Shown in pieces: positions 10,598-20,799 of a stretch of 64,000 nucleotides of DNA. The position numbers were made by a program, and so were the translations under genes. The notes beneath the pieces are model-generated. The model was given only the letters and a program-made list of their open reading frames with translations. It was not told where the DNA came from and did no database searches. Source of the DNA: Adiantum capillus-veneris (Eukaryota; Streptophyta; Polypodiopsida; Polypodiales; Pteridaceae); assembly GCA_014529385.2 (NCBI GenBank), contig CM043965.1, forward strand, positions 64,238,933-64,302,932, in the 5' to 3' direction. Position 1 is the first letter of the stretch; the number at the start of each line of letters is the position of its first letter.

Positions 10598-11163
10598 ATT
10601 ATGAAGAAATTTTTGCTCCCACTTGTCGTATGACTAATGTTCGTTTTCTATGTGCATTGGCTCATTTTGGTTGGGATGTACATCAATCAAACATTGTTAC
10701 TGCTTTTTTGAATGGTGACATATTTAAGGAAGCTTGTGTAATGCAGCCTCGCGGTTTTGTCATGAAAGGACAAGAGGACAAAGTGTGCAGATGTAAGAAG
10801 GCTTTGTATGGGTTGAAGCAATCTCCTCGTGCTTGGTATGAGAAAACTGACACTCATTTGGTCAAACGAGGCTTTCGTAACAATCCAATAGAAAGCACAT
10901 TGTATGTAAAGCGTGAGGGTGATGTAATTCTCATTGTGGTTCTTTATGTGAATGATTTGCTAATCACTGGACCAAATGAGAGACATATTGCTGAATTTAA
11001 GGCTAATTTGAATGCTACTTTCAAGATGAAAGATTTGGGGCTGTTGCATCATTACTTGGGTATGCAATTTAAGCAGTGTGATGGTGGTATTGCCTTGTGT
11101 CAGAAAAGTTACATAGAGACATTGCTATGTAAGTTTGGACTTGAGGATTGCAAACCTATTGCC
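10594..11163 (+). pseudogene. Copia-1 reverse transcriptase, 5' part
   Basis: Starts abruptly inside RT with GIDYEEIFAPTCRMTNVR, directly after the gag knuckle region, so protease and integrase (about 2 kb) are deleted. It continues with FLNGDIFKEACVMQPRGF, KKALYGLKQSPRAWYEK and the catalytic box, which reads YVND instead of YVDD. It stops at GLEDCKPIA, where Gypsy-1 inserted at 11163. The frame resumes in phase at 25073 once the insertion and one TTGCC are removed. Confidence 0.88.
11159..11163. other. Target-site duplication of Gypsy-1, left copy
   Basis: TTGCC at 11159-11163 is repeated at 25068-25072, directly outside the two Gypsy-1 LTR ends. Five base pairs is the normal duplication for Ty3/Gypsy integrases. 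Confidence 0.93.
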
Positions 11164-12769
11164 TGTAACATTTAATGGCCTAATAACTTGTGTGTAGCGG
11201 AAATTAGCATGAACAGAGTGGGCATTTCATTAGAATAGATTCCTAATGAGAATTACAAGAGTGCTTGGGTGGATAGAGCAACAAAAAGCATAACACCCAG
11301 TAGAAAGCTTCAACAATACTTTCAAAAGAGAGAGAAATTAAGCACGTGACAACAGTTGAGGACCGGATTTTCATGGAGCCGGTCCCCCCTCCAAAAGGCT
11401 TTGTATTATGGTTTCTCCCATCAAGAGAGACATTGTACAATACAATTCTTTGTGTTCCTTCAAGACTAGCTAGTGCAATGAAGATGAAAGCTTCATGCAC
11501 CAAGCAAAACACTTAGCAAACACAACTTTAATTATCCCCGTTCTCAGACCCAAGACCTCACACACCTTCGAAGATGGTGAGAGCTAGTAGGGTATGAGAG
11601 TAGATTGAGAGGAAGAAGGAGTATCTTACGAGAAAGATGTACATCTCCTCACATAATCACTCATATTAACATAGCTTAGCTTAATAATTAGCATGGTAGA
11701 GGAGATGAGCATGCATTGAAGCTTGGCTCTTGGTTGGATTTGCATCCACATGCCAAGAGTGTGTCGATGTAGGCTTCTGTCTCACAAGCTTGGAGTAGGT
11801 GATGAGCTCTCCATTAAAGCTTGGGAAGAGATAGTCTTCTTTACTTCTCACATAGGCTGTGTGTGTGTGTGTGTGTGTGTGTGATAATGCCTTCCAAAAA
11901 TCAGCCCCCTCTCTCTCTTGGGCGAGCCCTCTTGCTATTTCCTCTTGCAGGCTCCCCATTGGACCTCCCTAGGGCTAGCCTATCACAATTAAGCAGCATA
12001 AGTGATAGCCTTCTGACATGTGTCCCCCTTTCCCCTTTTGTGAGAGCTTAATAAATTAAACTTAATTGATTTAGATGAATTAAATCCCCATAGGACCTTT
12101 CCCCATTCTGACCAATAGGAATTAAGTAGCCCATTGGGCTGCTCAATTCCTATTGGACCCCTTCACGGGCTGTCCAATAATCATCCAGGAGACTTAATTT
12201 TCCTTGGTTCTTTTTATTAGGTGTTTTAAAATTAATTAGGCTAAATTTAATCTAGCCTAATTCTCATTGGTCCACTTCAAGGGTCATTCAATAGGAATTG
12301 AGCACACTTTGGGAGCAACTAGCTTAGGCATCTGACATGTGTTCTTCATTCCCTTTGTGTAAAGGGGCTTGTGTGTGTGTGTGTGTGTGTGTGTGGCTTT
12401 CTCTCTCATCCCCTACTCCCAAGGCTCGCCCCCTCCTATGTAGGGATTTGAAAAGACTTTTTGGTCACACACAAAGCATCCAATTTCCCCTAGGGTTGAC
12501 CTTTGGACACAACCTTTGAATTTTGGAACCTTAGAGGAAGTCTTAATGGGTTGAACCTTAGGGTCTTTTTAGCCCATTGTTGCACATGGATCTTTTGCAG
12601 ATGGCCCCCCCTTTGGATCCCTATTTTCCCTCCTTTGAATCCCTACTGTGGCCGGTCTGCTAGCTTAACCAATATTCTAGCTTTTTCTCCCCTGGCACTT
12701 CCCCATATTAAATGATCAATTTAACATGAGAAAATCATTTAGGAGAATTAGATATTGATTATTATGACA
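11164..12769 (-). repeat. Gypsy-1 3' LTR (1606 bp)
   Basis: On the minus strand it starts TGTCATAATAATC and ends TTAAATGTTACA. The twin lies at 23453-25067 with scattered differences. It contains two GT microsatellites (11858-11882 and 12370-12395) whose lengths differ from the twin, and a short inverted pair CCAATAGGAATTAAG / CTCAATTCCTATTGG near 12112-12156. Confidence 0.93.
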
Positions 12770-12785
12770 TTACCTCTCTCTTGAA
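12770..12785 (-). other. Gypsy-1 polypurine tract
   Basis: On the minus strand, CAAGAGAGAGGTAA abuts the 3' LTR start TGTCATAA. This is the expected primer for plus-strand synthesis. Confidence 0.75.
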
Positions 12786-13045
12786 ATAAAGCATATTCAT
12801 GAGTCCTTTTCTTAGCGGGTAGAGGATCCCTATGTTACCCTACGACATCATTCCACAATGGATGACTAGTCCATTTGGCGCTTGAGAGCCTGAGGCTGCC
12901 GCAAGCATGTCTGCACATTAGTCCTATCAATCTTCCATAGTAGAGTGACAAGCTCTACTTGGTCTTTGGGAGACGTCGTCTCCGCAAACTTGATCTAAGC
13001 ATGCATACTACTTCATTTTTGTGCACAATAAAGAAAAAGAGAGTC

Positions 13046-13408
13046 TTATAAGACAAAAACTTTGTTCATTTTTAACATTTTGTACATTTGCTTATCTTGG
13101 GAAGCATTGTAAGCATTGACAAGGTTTAGGTTATCCTTTAATTGTATGCCTTGCATCCATCTAGCATCTTCAAAAGGATAATTCTTAAACTTAATAAGAT
13201 ATCGTCGGATAGTCTTACCGCCTCTTAGTACCTTGTCTTCATGTCGGAGAATGGACTCGTGCTGCAACACCTCCTCTTGGTCCTCGATCTCCGGTGGGTC
13301 TTCAATAGTTGGTTCTTGAGGTGGCTCTCCTTTGTAAGTCTTTAATAGGCTCACATGGAAAGCATTGTGTATAAGCCAATGATTGGGCAACTTGAGTTGA
13401 TAGGCCAT
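13046..13408 (-). pseudogene. Gypsy-1 integrase C-terminus and chromodomain
   Basis: The integrase tail (YQLKLPNHWLIHNAFHVSLL, the plant Gypsy end motif) is followed by about 45 residues of acidic linker and then a chromodomain-like segment, GGKTIRRYLIKFKNYPFEDARW. Chromodomains in plant Gypsy elements (chromoviruses) direct integration to modified histones. The pattern of aromatic residues and the KNYP turn fit this class. The reading frame is separated from the integrase core by stops near 13410-13520. Confidence 0.85.
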
Positions 13409-13528
13409 CTCATTGATTGGCCTAAGAATCTGGAAGGGAACATAGTACCTTTTTTCTAGTTTAACATAGTACTTTTGGTGGCCCGTAGGATTCTTGCCCG
13501 TCGTGTGCCTTAATCAAGCCTTGGGAAA

Positions 13529-14683
13529 CTACAAGACCCAATCGTTTTCTTTAAAAGCTTGGGCTCTTCTGTGCTTGTCAGCAGCAGCCTTTTGCCTTTG
13601 TTGTGAGATAGAGATAGCATCCTTAATCTTTTGAAAAGATTCTTGTAGGTCTCGACTATACTCATCTGCAACGAAGATCTTCCCATGTACCTTAAGTAGC
13701 AAGGGACTTTTTGATCTCCCCTCAATTACCTCGAAAGGTGCTTTTCCCGTGGAAGTATGTACAGTCTTATTGTAAGCATACTCCACTAAGGGTAAGTACT
13801 TCTCCCATTGGGATCTTTGATCTACTTTCGTTACATAGGCTTTTAGTAGATCGAGAATTGTTAGGTTAGCTATTTCACTTTGGCCATCCGTTTGTGGATG
13901 ATAGGCCGAAGAGAAGTTTAGCCTTGTTCCTAAATTCTCAAAGAGACCCTTCCAGAAATTACTGGTCATTCTAGGATCTCTATCCGACACTATAGACATT
14001 GGCAAGCCATGGTACTTGAAAATTTGTGAAATGAAGGGGGTTGCCATTTGATGGGCTTTGATAGTATTTTTGACAGGTATTAAATGAGCTTGTTAACTGA
14101 ACCTGTCTACTATCGTCCATATTCTCGTATTCCCATGGATAGACTTAGGCAATCCAAAGATAAAATCCATGGATATGCTCTCCCATGGTGAATTAGGGAT
14201 TGGCAAAGGTTGAAGCAATCCAAGGTGCTTCCCTCTATCAAATTTTATCTTTTGGCATACCACACATTTAGAAACATACTCTTGTATGTTCACTTTCATG
14301 GTAGGCCAATAAAAATATGTTTCAATTCCCTTTAAGGTAGACTGAATTCCTCTATGCCCCGCATAAGGTGGAGCATGAGATTCATACATTACTTTCTCAC
14401 GTAGTGAGTTAGTAACACATAGTCTATTGTTGTAGAGAAGATAACCATCTTGTAAAGTAAATGGTTCTTCTTTCTTCCCTAATGCAAGGGCTGAAATCAC
14501 ATCTCTAAAATCGGGATCAATAGCATACTCATCTATCATTGAAGATAGATCATTGTGAGTTGCTAAGGAAACCGCATTCACTCTCGGCCGTCTTCAGAGT
14601 GCATCAGCTACTTGATTATGCTTGCCAGCAATGTGAGCAAGATGAAAATGAAATTGCGAAAGGAAATTTGTCCACCTCATCAC
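13529..14683 (-). pseudogene. Gypsy-1 integrase
   Basis: The minus-strand frame starts at the end of RNase H (HIAGKHNQVADALRRRP). It continues through the HHCC zinc finger (H and H in HAPPYAGHRGIQSTL, CVVCQ near 14255-14270) and the DDE core: D in SMDFIFGLPKS, D in SIVSDRDPRMTS, E in TDGQSEIANLT. A stop replaces the Lys after VDRFS near 14095, and another follows KENDWVL near 13529. All three catalytic acids are present, but the stops make it a pseudogene. The role is insertion of element DNA into the host chromosome. Confidence 0.88.
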
Positions 14684-15224
14684 TTTTCTTTCGATTAACA
14701 TAAAGTTTATTCTCTCTTAAAACTTGAAATATTACCTGGAGATGTTGCTTGTGTTCCTCCAATGAATTAGAGTAGATGATAATATCATCAAAGAACACTC
14801 CAGTGAAGATTTGATGAGGCCTGAACAGCTTCTCCATCAAGCGGTTGAATGTGGCTAGTGCATTGGTCAAGCCAAAAGGCATGACAATGTATTCGTAAAG
14901 ACCAAATGTAGTACGGAATGCGGTCTTTACAATGTCTTGATCAACTATCCTTATTTGATGATAGCCACTTTTTAGGTCAATCCTACTGAAGTAGGTCGAT
15001 TCTTGTAGCTTATCAAATAGGTCTTCTACCCGTGGAACGGGAAACCTATTCTTGATAGTGATCCTATTTATTGCTCTATAGTCGACACACATACGATATG
15101 TGCCGTCTTTCTTTTGCACTAATAGCACAGGTGAGCAAAATGGAGATGAGCTAGGCCTAACCATGCCCTTCTCAACTAACTCATGCACTTGCCGCATAAT
15201 CTCCTCTTGTTGAGCTTGAGAAAC
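14684..15224 (-). pseudogene. Gypsy-1 reverse transcriptase, truncated
   Basis: RT from VSQAQQEEIMRQVHELVEKG through [35 protein letters not shown] and the catalytic FFDD box (near 14775-14790) to LYVNRKKS at about 14685. There the frame jumps directly to the tether before integrase, so the RT thumb, connection and nearly all of RNase H are deleted (usually ~250 residues). The start is split from the protease by Copia-2, which lies between PPYR and VSQ. Confidence 0.88.
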
Positions 15225-15229
15225 TCTAT
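15225..15229. other. Target-site duplication of Copia-2, left copy
   Basis: TCTAT at 15225-15229 recurs at 20795-20799, immediately outside the two Copia-2 LTRs. Removing the element and one copy rejoins Gypsy-1 pol in frame. Confidence 0.93.
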
Positions 15230-15421
15230 TGTTGGGGTATAAAGCCCAATGTGGTCGCCCAGGTAAGTGGGCGGGCCACTAGGTATGTACACATATTCTT
15301 TTGTAAAAACCTAATAAGAACTCACTATGCTCTACACATTACAGTAGAGCGAGTTCACCATATCGTCGTGCTCTTCTTCTCGCACTCTCTCTCGCGTCGC
15401 ACTTCCGCTCGTACTCCTTCA
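15230..15421 (+). repeat. Copia-2 5' LTR (192 bp)
   Basis: TGTTGGGGTATAAAG to GTACTCCTTCA. The twin at 20603-20794 has exactly the same length. A short LTR of this size is within the Copia range. Confidence 0.95.
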
Positions 15422-15435
15422 ACTGGTATCAGAGC
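15422..15435 (+). other. Copia-2 primer-binding site (tRNA-iMet)
   Basis: ACTGGTATCAGAGC starts directly after the LTR, matching the initiator tRNA primer complement. Confidence 0.92.
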
Positions 15436-16532
15436 TCAGATCGAGGCTCGGGGCAGCACTGCAGGAGGCTAGAGTCACCAGCTCAGATTAGAGTGAAATT
15501 CGACAGGCGAAGACACGGCCCCAAATCTCGTCGGACAGCCCAGAGGGCTAGCCCAGAGGGCAGGGTGTTCTCAGAATTTCATTCTGAGGTCATCTCGGCC
15601 ACCGTTTGGCTTCGACAAAGGTCTGCGCAGGCCATTTTCGACTACGTGGTCTCAGCGGGTGCAGATCCGACTCTGCAAATTTGGGGTTTTCGGCCTACGA
15701 CTGCAGGTGCTGAGGATATCGACACTCCCAGAGTGTTGATTTGTGGCTGTCTACACATCGAAGGATGGCTCACAGTTCTTGGAGGCGTGTCACATACGAC
15801 ACGGGCGCATCTACACACAGACTGTAGGCGACATCCACTAGTTCATCAGGTAGCTTGTGTTTGCTGCTTGATATTCCAGATTTCATCTTGACATTGCAGG
15901 TACTTCCACATGGGATGTATTGTCAGAGATGATGTATGTCTGTTGAGGGTTTGCTGGCTGTGAGTCACGCAGCAAAAAACTGCCGCAGCGGTTACAGCAT
16001 ACAGTGGGAAATTTGTGGATGTATGACTTTGTGGGGAGTCTATGTACTGTCAGATTTACTGCAGCCTTTGTTGAGGGTCGAGTGAGGTTTTATTGAGCTG
16101 GGGGATTCTCGAATGTTGAGATCCTTTCGGTGATACAGTTCTTGGAGCGATCCCTCGAGCACCCTTAGATAGGCAGCTAGGATGTATTGACTGTGAGTTA
16201 GACAGTTGGGATTGCATCTTTGCTTTACTGCCGTTGAGGCATTGTCGCAGTCTATGCTTATAGGACAGTGACAGGACAGTGAGAGACAGTACAGGTGCAG
16301 GACAGGTTTACCCGTAGCTTACAGTGTCAGAGAGACAGTGGTTTTTTGAGCTATTTTTTGGTTTGTTTTTAGTACACCAGAGCCATTTTAAAAAGGAGAC
16401 TCTGCCAAAATTTCTGCAGAATCTGAAGCTTTCTTGGTTCATTTGATAGGTTGATATTGGTTCAGAGGTCAGTTTACAGGGGAAACTCTGCCGAATTTTT
16501 CCCAGGAAAGTAAACTACTGTGAAGCGTAGCT
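15436..16532 (+). mobile_element. Copia-2 untranslated leader
   Basis: About 1.1 kb between the primer site and gag. An open frame of 132 codons at 15493-15891 has no recognisable domain and is probably chance. The segment holds GGAGACTCTGCCAAAATTT near 16397 and a similar AAACTCTGCCGAATTTTTCC near 16484, motifs shared with the Copia-0 leader and possibly tied to RNA packaging or translation. Confidence 0.7.
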
Positions 16533-19500
16533 TTGGCTGGATCACAGGACACTGCTCTTTACAATATCAAGAAGCTGGATGGAACCAATTTCCCATTGTG
16601 GAAGAAGCAGATTTGGCACGTGTTGGTACAAAAGAAGCAGATAAAACCTATAAAGCTCAAGGGGATAAAACCAGAAGATATGGACGAAGATGAATGGAGC
16701 GAAATGGATGAATTGGCACTTTCTACCATTATGCTGACTTTGGCAGAAAGCGTTTACTTCAATGTAGCAGACGAGATGTCGGCTTATAAGGCATGGTTAA
16801 AGCTGAGTGATCTTTATGAGAAGCAGAGTGCAGCTTCACAGGTATATTGGCTTAAGAAGCTTGTTGACTTGAAGATGAAAGAAGGGACACCTATGTCCAA
16901 TCATTTGAATGAATTCAACACAATCTATAGTCAGTTGTCAGCTCAAGGTGTCAAGTTTGATGAACCTGTTAGAGCTATGTTCCTGTTGATCACATTGCCG
17001 GAAATTTGGGACACTTTTCGCACAGCTTTGAGTAATTCTGCACCTCCAGATGGTTTGAACATAGCAGGTGTAGAAGGAAGTCTGCTTACTGAAGAAACCA
17101 ATCGAAAGACAATGGACAAAGGCAAAGGAACAGCCTTAGTTGTCAGGGGAAGGACCAAAGAAAAGTACAAAGGTGGAAAGAGGAATCGGTCTCGTAGCAA
17201 GTCCTGCAGTGCTAAAGGCAAGAGTGACATAGAATGCTACCATTGTGGCAAGAAGGGTCACATGAAAAGAGACTGCAGAGAATGGAAAGCAGAAAAAGGC
17301 AAAGAGAAAGCTGAAGACCATGGTGAGAAGAACAAGTCCTCAGTGAAGATTCAAGAAATAAATGTGACAAACATTGTTGCAGAGGATGACAGTCTAGTGT
17401 CAGGAGACATCTACTTCTTGAAGAATACAATGGACTCACCTCTTCTTACAGCATCTGATGGAAATGCACTGAGTGACTGGATTATAGACTCAGGGGCATC
17501 ACTTCATGTGTCTCCAAACAAGGAGTGGTTTACCTCTTATGTGACCACTAAAGATCATGTTCGGCTAGGCAATGGGCAGACATGTGAGATCTTAGGTGTT
17601 GGAGATGTTCAATTGAAGTTTCAGAATGGCTCTTCTTTCACGCTGAAGAATGTGAGACATGTTCCAGCAATTACAAAGAGCTTGATCAGCACAGGTTTAC
17701 TTGATGATGCTGGCTACGTCACCACTTTTGGACAGAAAATGTGGAAGATATCCAAGGGTTCTATGACAGTAGCACATGGAGTAAAGTCTGGAGGACTTTA
17801 CATGATTTATGTATCAAATGTCTCTAAAAATGTAATCAATGTAACCGAGCAGCCGAACGTTTCTTTGTGGCATAGCCGGTTAGGACATATGTCCAAGAAG
17901 GGAATGGAAATCTTGTCTCATTTTGGTTATTTGCCTGGCTTTTCATTTAATGATTTTGAATTCTGTGAACATTGTCTGTATGGTAAGCAAACACAGCAGC
18001 CACATAAGCATAGAAGCAGTAGAAGAGATACACAGTTGGCACTTGTTCATAGTGATTTGTGTGGACCTATGCCTAACCTATCTCTAGGGGGAGCTTCTTA
18101 CTTTATGACATTTATAGATGATTACTCGAGGAAAGTATGGGTTTACTTTCTCAAGCACAAGGATGAAGCGTTTAGTGTTTTCAAAACGTTTGTGACACTT
18201 GTGGAGAATCAGAGTGGCAAGAAGCTGAAATGTTTACGCACTGACAATGGTGGAGAGTATGTTTCAAAGGCCTTTCAGGACTTTTGTGAGTCAAAAGGTA
18301 TAAAATGTGAACTTACTGCTCCTTACAATCCTCCTCAAAATGGTGTTGCTGAGAGGATGAATAGGACCATACAAGAGAAGGTCAGAAGTATGTTGTCTAA
18401 TGCACGGCTGCCAAATGGGTTTTGGGCTGAAGCTGTATCAACAGCTGTTCATCTTGTAAATAGATCTCCTAGCAAGGTTTTGCAGAAGGATTCAGTGCCA
18501 GAGATGGTATGGTCAAGCAAGGTGCCCTCATACAAGCATCTCAGAGTCTTTGGCTGTGAGGCATATACTCACGTTCCAAAGGAATTTAGGAACAAACTTG
18601 AGCCAAAGAGTAGAAAGTGCATCTTTCTAGGCTATGGTAATTCTGGTGAGATGGGGTACAGACTTTGGGATCCCGAATCCAGAAAGGTTGTCCGCAGCAA
18701 TGATGTTCACTTTAATGAATCCAAATATCATTCTAAACCAGAGAGGGTTGAGGAGATTAGAAGAGTTGTCTTCCAAGAAGATGGACCTGCACGTGCAAGA
18801 CAAAATGTCAGGGCTCAAGAGGAGCAAGGACAGGATAGAGTGGAACCACAGGTTGTGGCTGAGCCTGAGCCACCTATTGTGCGTAGATCTGGACGTGTCA
18901 CGCGACCTCCTGATAGGTTTGTTCCATCTATGAACTATGTCATGTTTACTGATTGCAATGAGCCTTCATGTTACAAGGAAGCATTGCAAATGAAGGACTC
19001 TGGGAATTGGCAATTGGCCATGCAGTCAGAGATGACAGCTCTGCATAAAAACCAGACATGGAAGCTAATTAAGTTACCACGGGGCAAAAAGGCTCTACCC
19101 TGTAAATGGGTTTACAGGTATAAGATCACCGCTCATGATAGTCAGCCAAAGTACAAAGCAAGGCTTGTTGCCAAGGGCTTTAAGCAAGAACAAGGCATTG
19201 ACTTTGATGAAGTCTTCTCTCCGGTGGTCAAGATGACTACATTGAGATGCTTTCTTGCATTGGTTGCCATATTAGATTTGGTGTTGCACCAAATGGATGT
19301 CAAGACAGCGTTCTTGCATGGTGATTTAGATGTGGAAATTTACATGCAGCAGCCAGAAGGGTTTGTTGAGAAAGGCAAGGAAGATTGGGTATGCCAGTTG
19401 TTAAAGAGTCTTTATGGCTTAAAACAATCACCGAGGGCATGGTACCATAAATTCCACAAGTTTATGCTTTCTCAAGGCTACAAACGTAGTGAGTTCGATC

Positions 19501-20513
19501 ACTGTCTATATATAAAGAAGGCTAAGGATGGCAGTTGGCTGATCCTTATTTTGTATGTGGATGACATGTTGATTGTTGGCAAGCACTTGGAAGAAATTTC
19601 AGCTTTGAAGTCACAGATGGCAAAATCATTTAACATGAAAGACATGGGTGAGGCAAGTCATATACTTGGTATGCGCATTGAGAGAGACAGATCAAGGAAG
19701 TTGATTTGGTTATCTCAAACAGAGTATATTGACAAGGTTTTGCAACGTTTCAATATGGACAAGGGAAAGGCATTGAGTGTTCCATTGCCACCATATGTGA
19801 AACTTAGCAAACAAGATTGTCCTGTGTCTGAGGAAGAACAGGCTGAAATGGATAAGATTCCATATGCGTCTGCAGTGGGTGGTTTGATGTATGCAATGAT
19901 TGCTACTCGCCCAGACATTGCATTTGCAGTGGGAGTAGTAAGCCGATACATGTCAAACTCAGGCAAGAAACATTGGGAGGCAGTGAAAGGAATATTGAGA
20001 TACCTGAAAGCTACAAAGAGTATGCGTATATGCTATGGGAGTCAGGAGCTAAGTGTAAAGGGTTTTACAGACTCAGATTATGCAGGTGACTTAGACAACC
20101 GAAGGTCTACATCAGGGTATGTCTTTACATTGGCTGGTGGAGCAGTATCATGGCGTTCTAGATTACAAGATTGTGTTACTCAGTCTACTACAGAGGCTGA
20201 ATATGTTGCAGCATCAGAGGCATGCAAAGAATCAATTTGGCTTAATCGACTAGTAACAGATTTGGGAATCAAAGAAGAGATGCATGTGTTATATTGTGAT
20301 AGTCAAAGTGCTATACAATTGGCTCGCAATCCAGTTTATCACTCAAAGACAAAGCATGTGGATGTGAAGTATCATTTCATCAGGGAAATGCTCGAGGATA
20401 AGCAACTTCAGCTTGTCAAAGTTCACACCACAGAAAATCCTCCTGATCTACTTACAAAAGGACTTCCCTCAGAGAGCTTTGCGCATTTTCACAAGCAGAT
20501 AGGTGTAGGGTAG
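16533..20513 (+). CDS. Copia-2 gag-pol polyprotein
   Basis: 1326 codons without a stop. Order: gag (LYNIKKLDGTNFPLWKKQ at the start, knuckle CYHCGKKGHMKRDC near residue 235), aspartic protease (DWIIDSGASLHVS near 319), integrase (HSRLGH pre-integrase motif, then D in HSDLCGP near 506, D in RTDNGGEY near 569, E in GVAERMNR near 606), reverse transcriptase (FSPVVKMTTLR, YGLKQSPRAW, YVDD near 1007), RNase H (DSDYAGDLDNRRSTSGY near 1180, TTEAEYVA). All catalytic residues are in place and the length is normal for a plant Copia. The first codon, by alignment with Copia-0 gag, is TTG, with a TGA stop four codons upstream at 16521. No upstream ATG is available, so translation may be blocked or start late. 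Confidence 0.93.
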   Translation: MAGSQDTALYNIKKLDGTNFPLWKKQIWHVLVQKKQIKPIKLKGIKPEDMDEDEWSEMDELALSTIMLTLAESVYFNVADEMSAYKAWLKLSDLYEKQSAASQVYWLKKLVDLKMKEGTPMSNHLNEFNTIYSQLSAQGVKFDEPVRAMFLLITLPEIWDTFRTALSNSAPPDGLNIAGVEGSLLTEETNRKTMDKGKGTALVVRGRTKEKYKGGKRNRSRSKSCSAKGKSDIECYHCGKKGHMKRDCREWKAEKGKEKAEDHGEKNKSSVKIQEINVTNIVAEDDSLVSGDIYFLKNTMDSPLLTASDGNALSDWIIDSGASLHVSPNKEWFTSYVTTKDHVRLGNGQTCEILGVGDVQLKFQNGSSFTLKNVRHVPAITKSLISTGLLDDAGYVTTFGQKMWKISKGSMTVAHGVKSGGLYMIYVSNVSKNVINVTEQPNVSLWHSRLGHMSKKGMEILSHFGYLPGFSFNDFEFCEHCLYGKQTQQPHKHRSSRRDTQLALVHSDLCGPMPNLSLGGASYFMTFIDDYSRKVWVYFLKHKDEAFSVFKTFVTLVENQSGKKLKCLRTDNGGEYVSKAFQDFCESKGIKCELTAPYNPPQNGVAERMNRTIQEKVRSMLSNARLPNGFWAEAVSTAVHLVNRSPSKVLQKDSVPEMVWSSKVPSYKHLRVFGCEAYTHVPKEFRNKLEPKSRKCIFLGYGNSGEMGYRLWDPESRKVVRSNDVHFNESKYHSKPERVEEIRRVVFQEDGPARARQNVRAQEEQGQDRVEPQVVAEPEPPIVRRSGRVTRPPDRFVPSMNYVMFTDCNEPSCYKEALQMKDSGNWQLAMQSEMTALHKNQTWKLIKLPRGKKALPCKWVYRYKITAHDSQPKYKARLVAKGFKQEQGIDFDEVFSPVVKMTTLRCFLALVAILDLVLHQMDVKTAFLHGDLDVEIYMQQPEGFVEKGKEDWVCQLLKSLYGLKQSPRAWYHKFHKFMLSQGYKRSEFDHCLYIKKAKDGSWLILILYVDDMLIVGKHLEEISALKSQMAKSFNMKDMGEASHILGMRIERDRSRKLIWLSQTEYIDKVLQRFNMDKGKALSVPLPPYVKLSKQDCPVSEEEQAEMDKIPYASAVGGLMYAMIATRPDIAFAVGVVSRYMSNSGKKHWEAVKGILRYLKATKSMRICYGSQELSVKGFTDSDYAGDLDNRRSTSGYVFTLAGGAVSWRSRLQDCVTQSTTEAEYVAASEACKESIWLNRLVTDLGIKEEMHVLYCDSQSAIQLARNPVYHSKTKHVDVKYHFIREMLEDKQLQLVKVHTTENPPDLLTKGLPSESFAHFHKQIGVG

Positions 20514-20589
20514 TACATCACTTCTCTACATCTCTTGTATATTAGCTTGTATAGTAGCTTCTCTCACACTTAAAGTACCACATTGGACT

Positions 20590-20602
20590 TTAAGTGGGAG
20601 GT
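20590..20602 (+). other. Copia-2 polypurine tract
   Basis: AAGTGGGAGGT lies directly before the 3' LTR start, like the tract before the Copia-0 3' LTR. Confidence 0.75.
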
Positions 20603-20794
20603 TGTTGGGGTATAAAGCCCAAAGTGGTCGACCAGGTAAGTGGGCGGGCCGCCAGGTGTGTACACATATTCTTTTGTAAAAACCTAATAAGAACTCACTA
20701 TGCTCTATACATTACAGTAGAACGAGTTCACCATATCGCCGTGCTCTTCTTCTCGCACTCTCTCTCGCGTCGCACTTTCGCTCGTACTCCTTCA
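20603..20794 (+). repeat. Copia-2 3' LTR (192 bp)
   Basis: Same length as the 5' LTR, with about nine substitutions and no indel seen. It is followed by the second TCTAT at 20795-20799. Confidence 0.95.
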
Positions 20795-20799
20795 TCTAT

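Larger units (their letters stand above)
15230..20794 (+). mobile_element. Copia-2 retrotransposon, nearly intact, nested in Gypsy-1
   Basis: 5565 bp: 192-bp LTR, tRNA-iMet primer site, 1.1-kb leader, one gag-pol frame of 1326 codons, polypurine tract, 192-bp LTR, and a perfect TCTAT duplication. The two LTRs differ at about nine positions by eye (roughly 5%), so the insertion is not recent even though the coding frame is open throughout. It is the youngest layer of the nest. The only obvious lesion is the start codon (see the gag-pol entry). Confidence 0.96.

Noticed and set aside
15493-15891. 132-codon frame in the Copia-2 leader
   Set aside because: No domain, no counterpart in the Copia-0 leader, and it lies in the untranslated region where gag must be translated from downstream.
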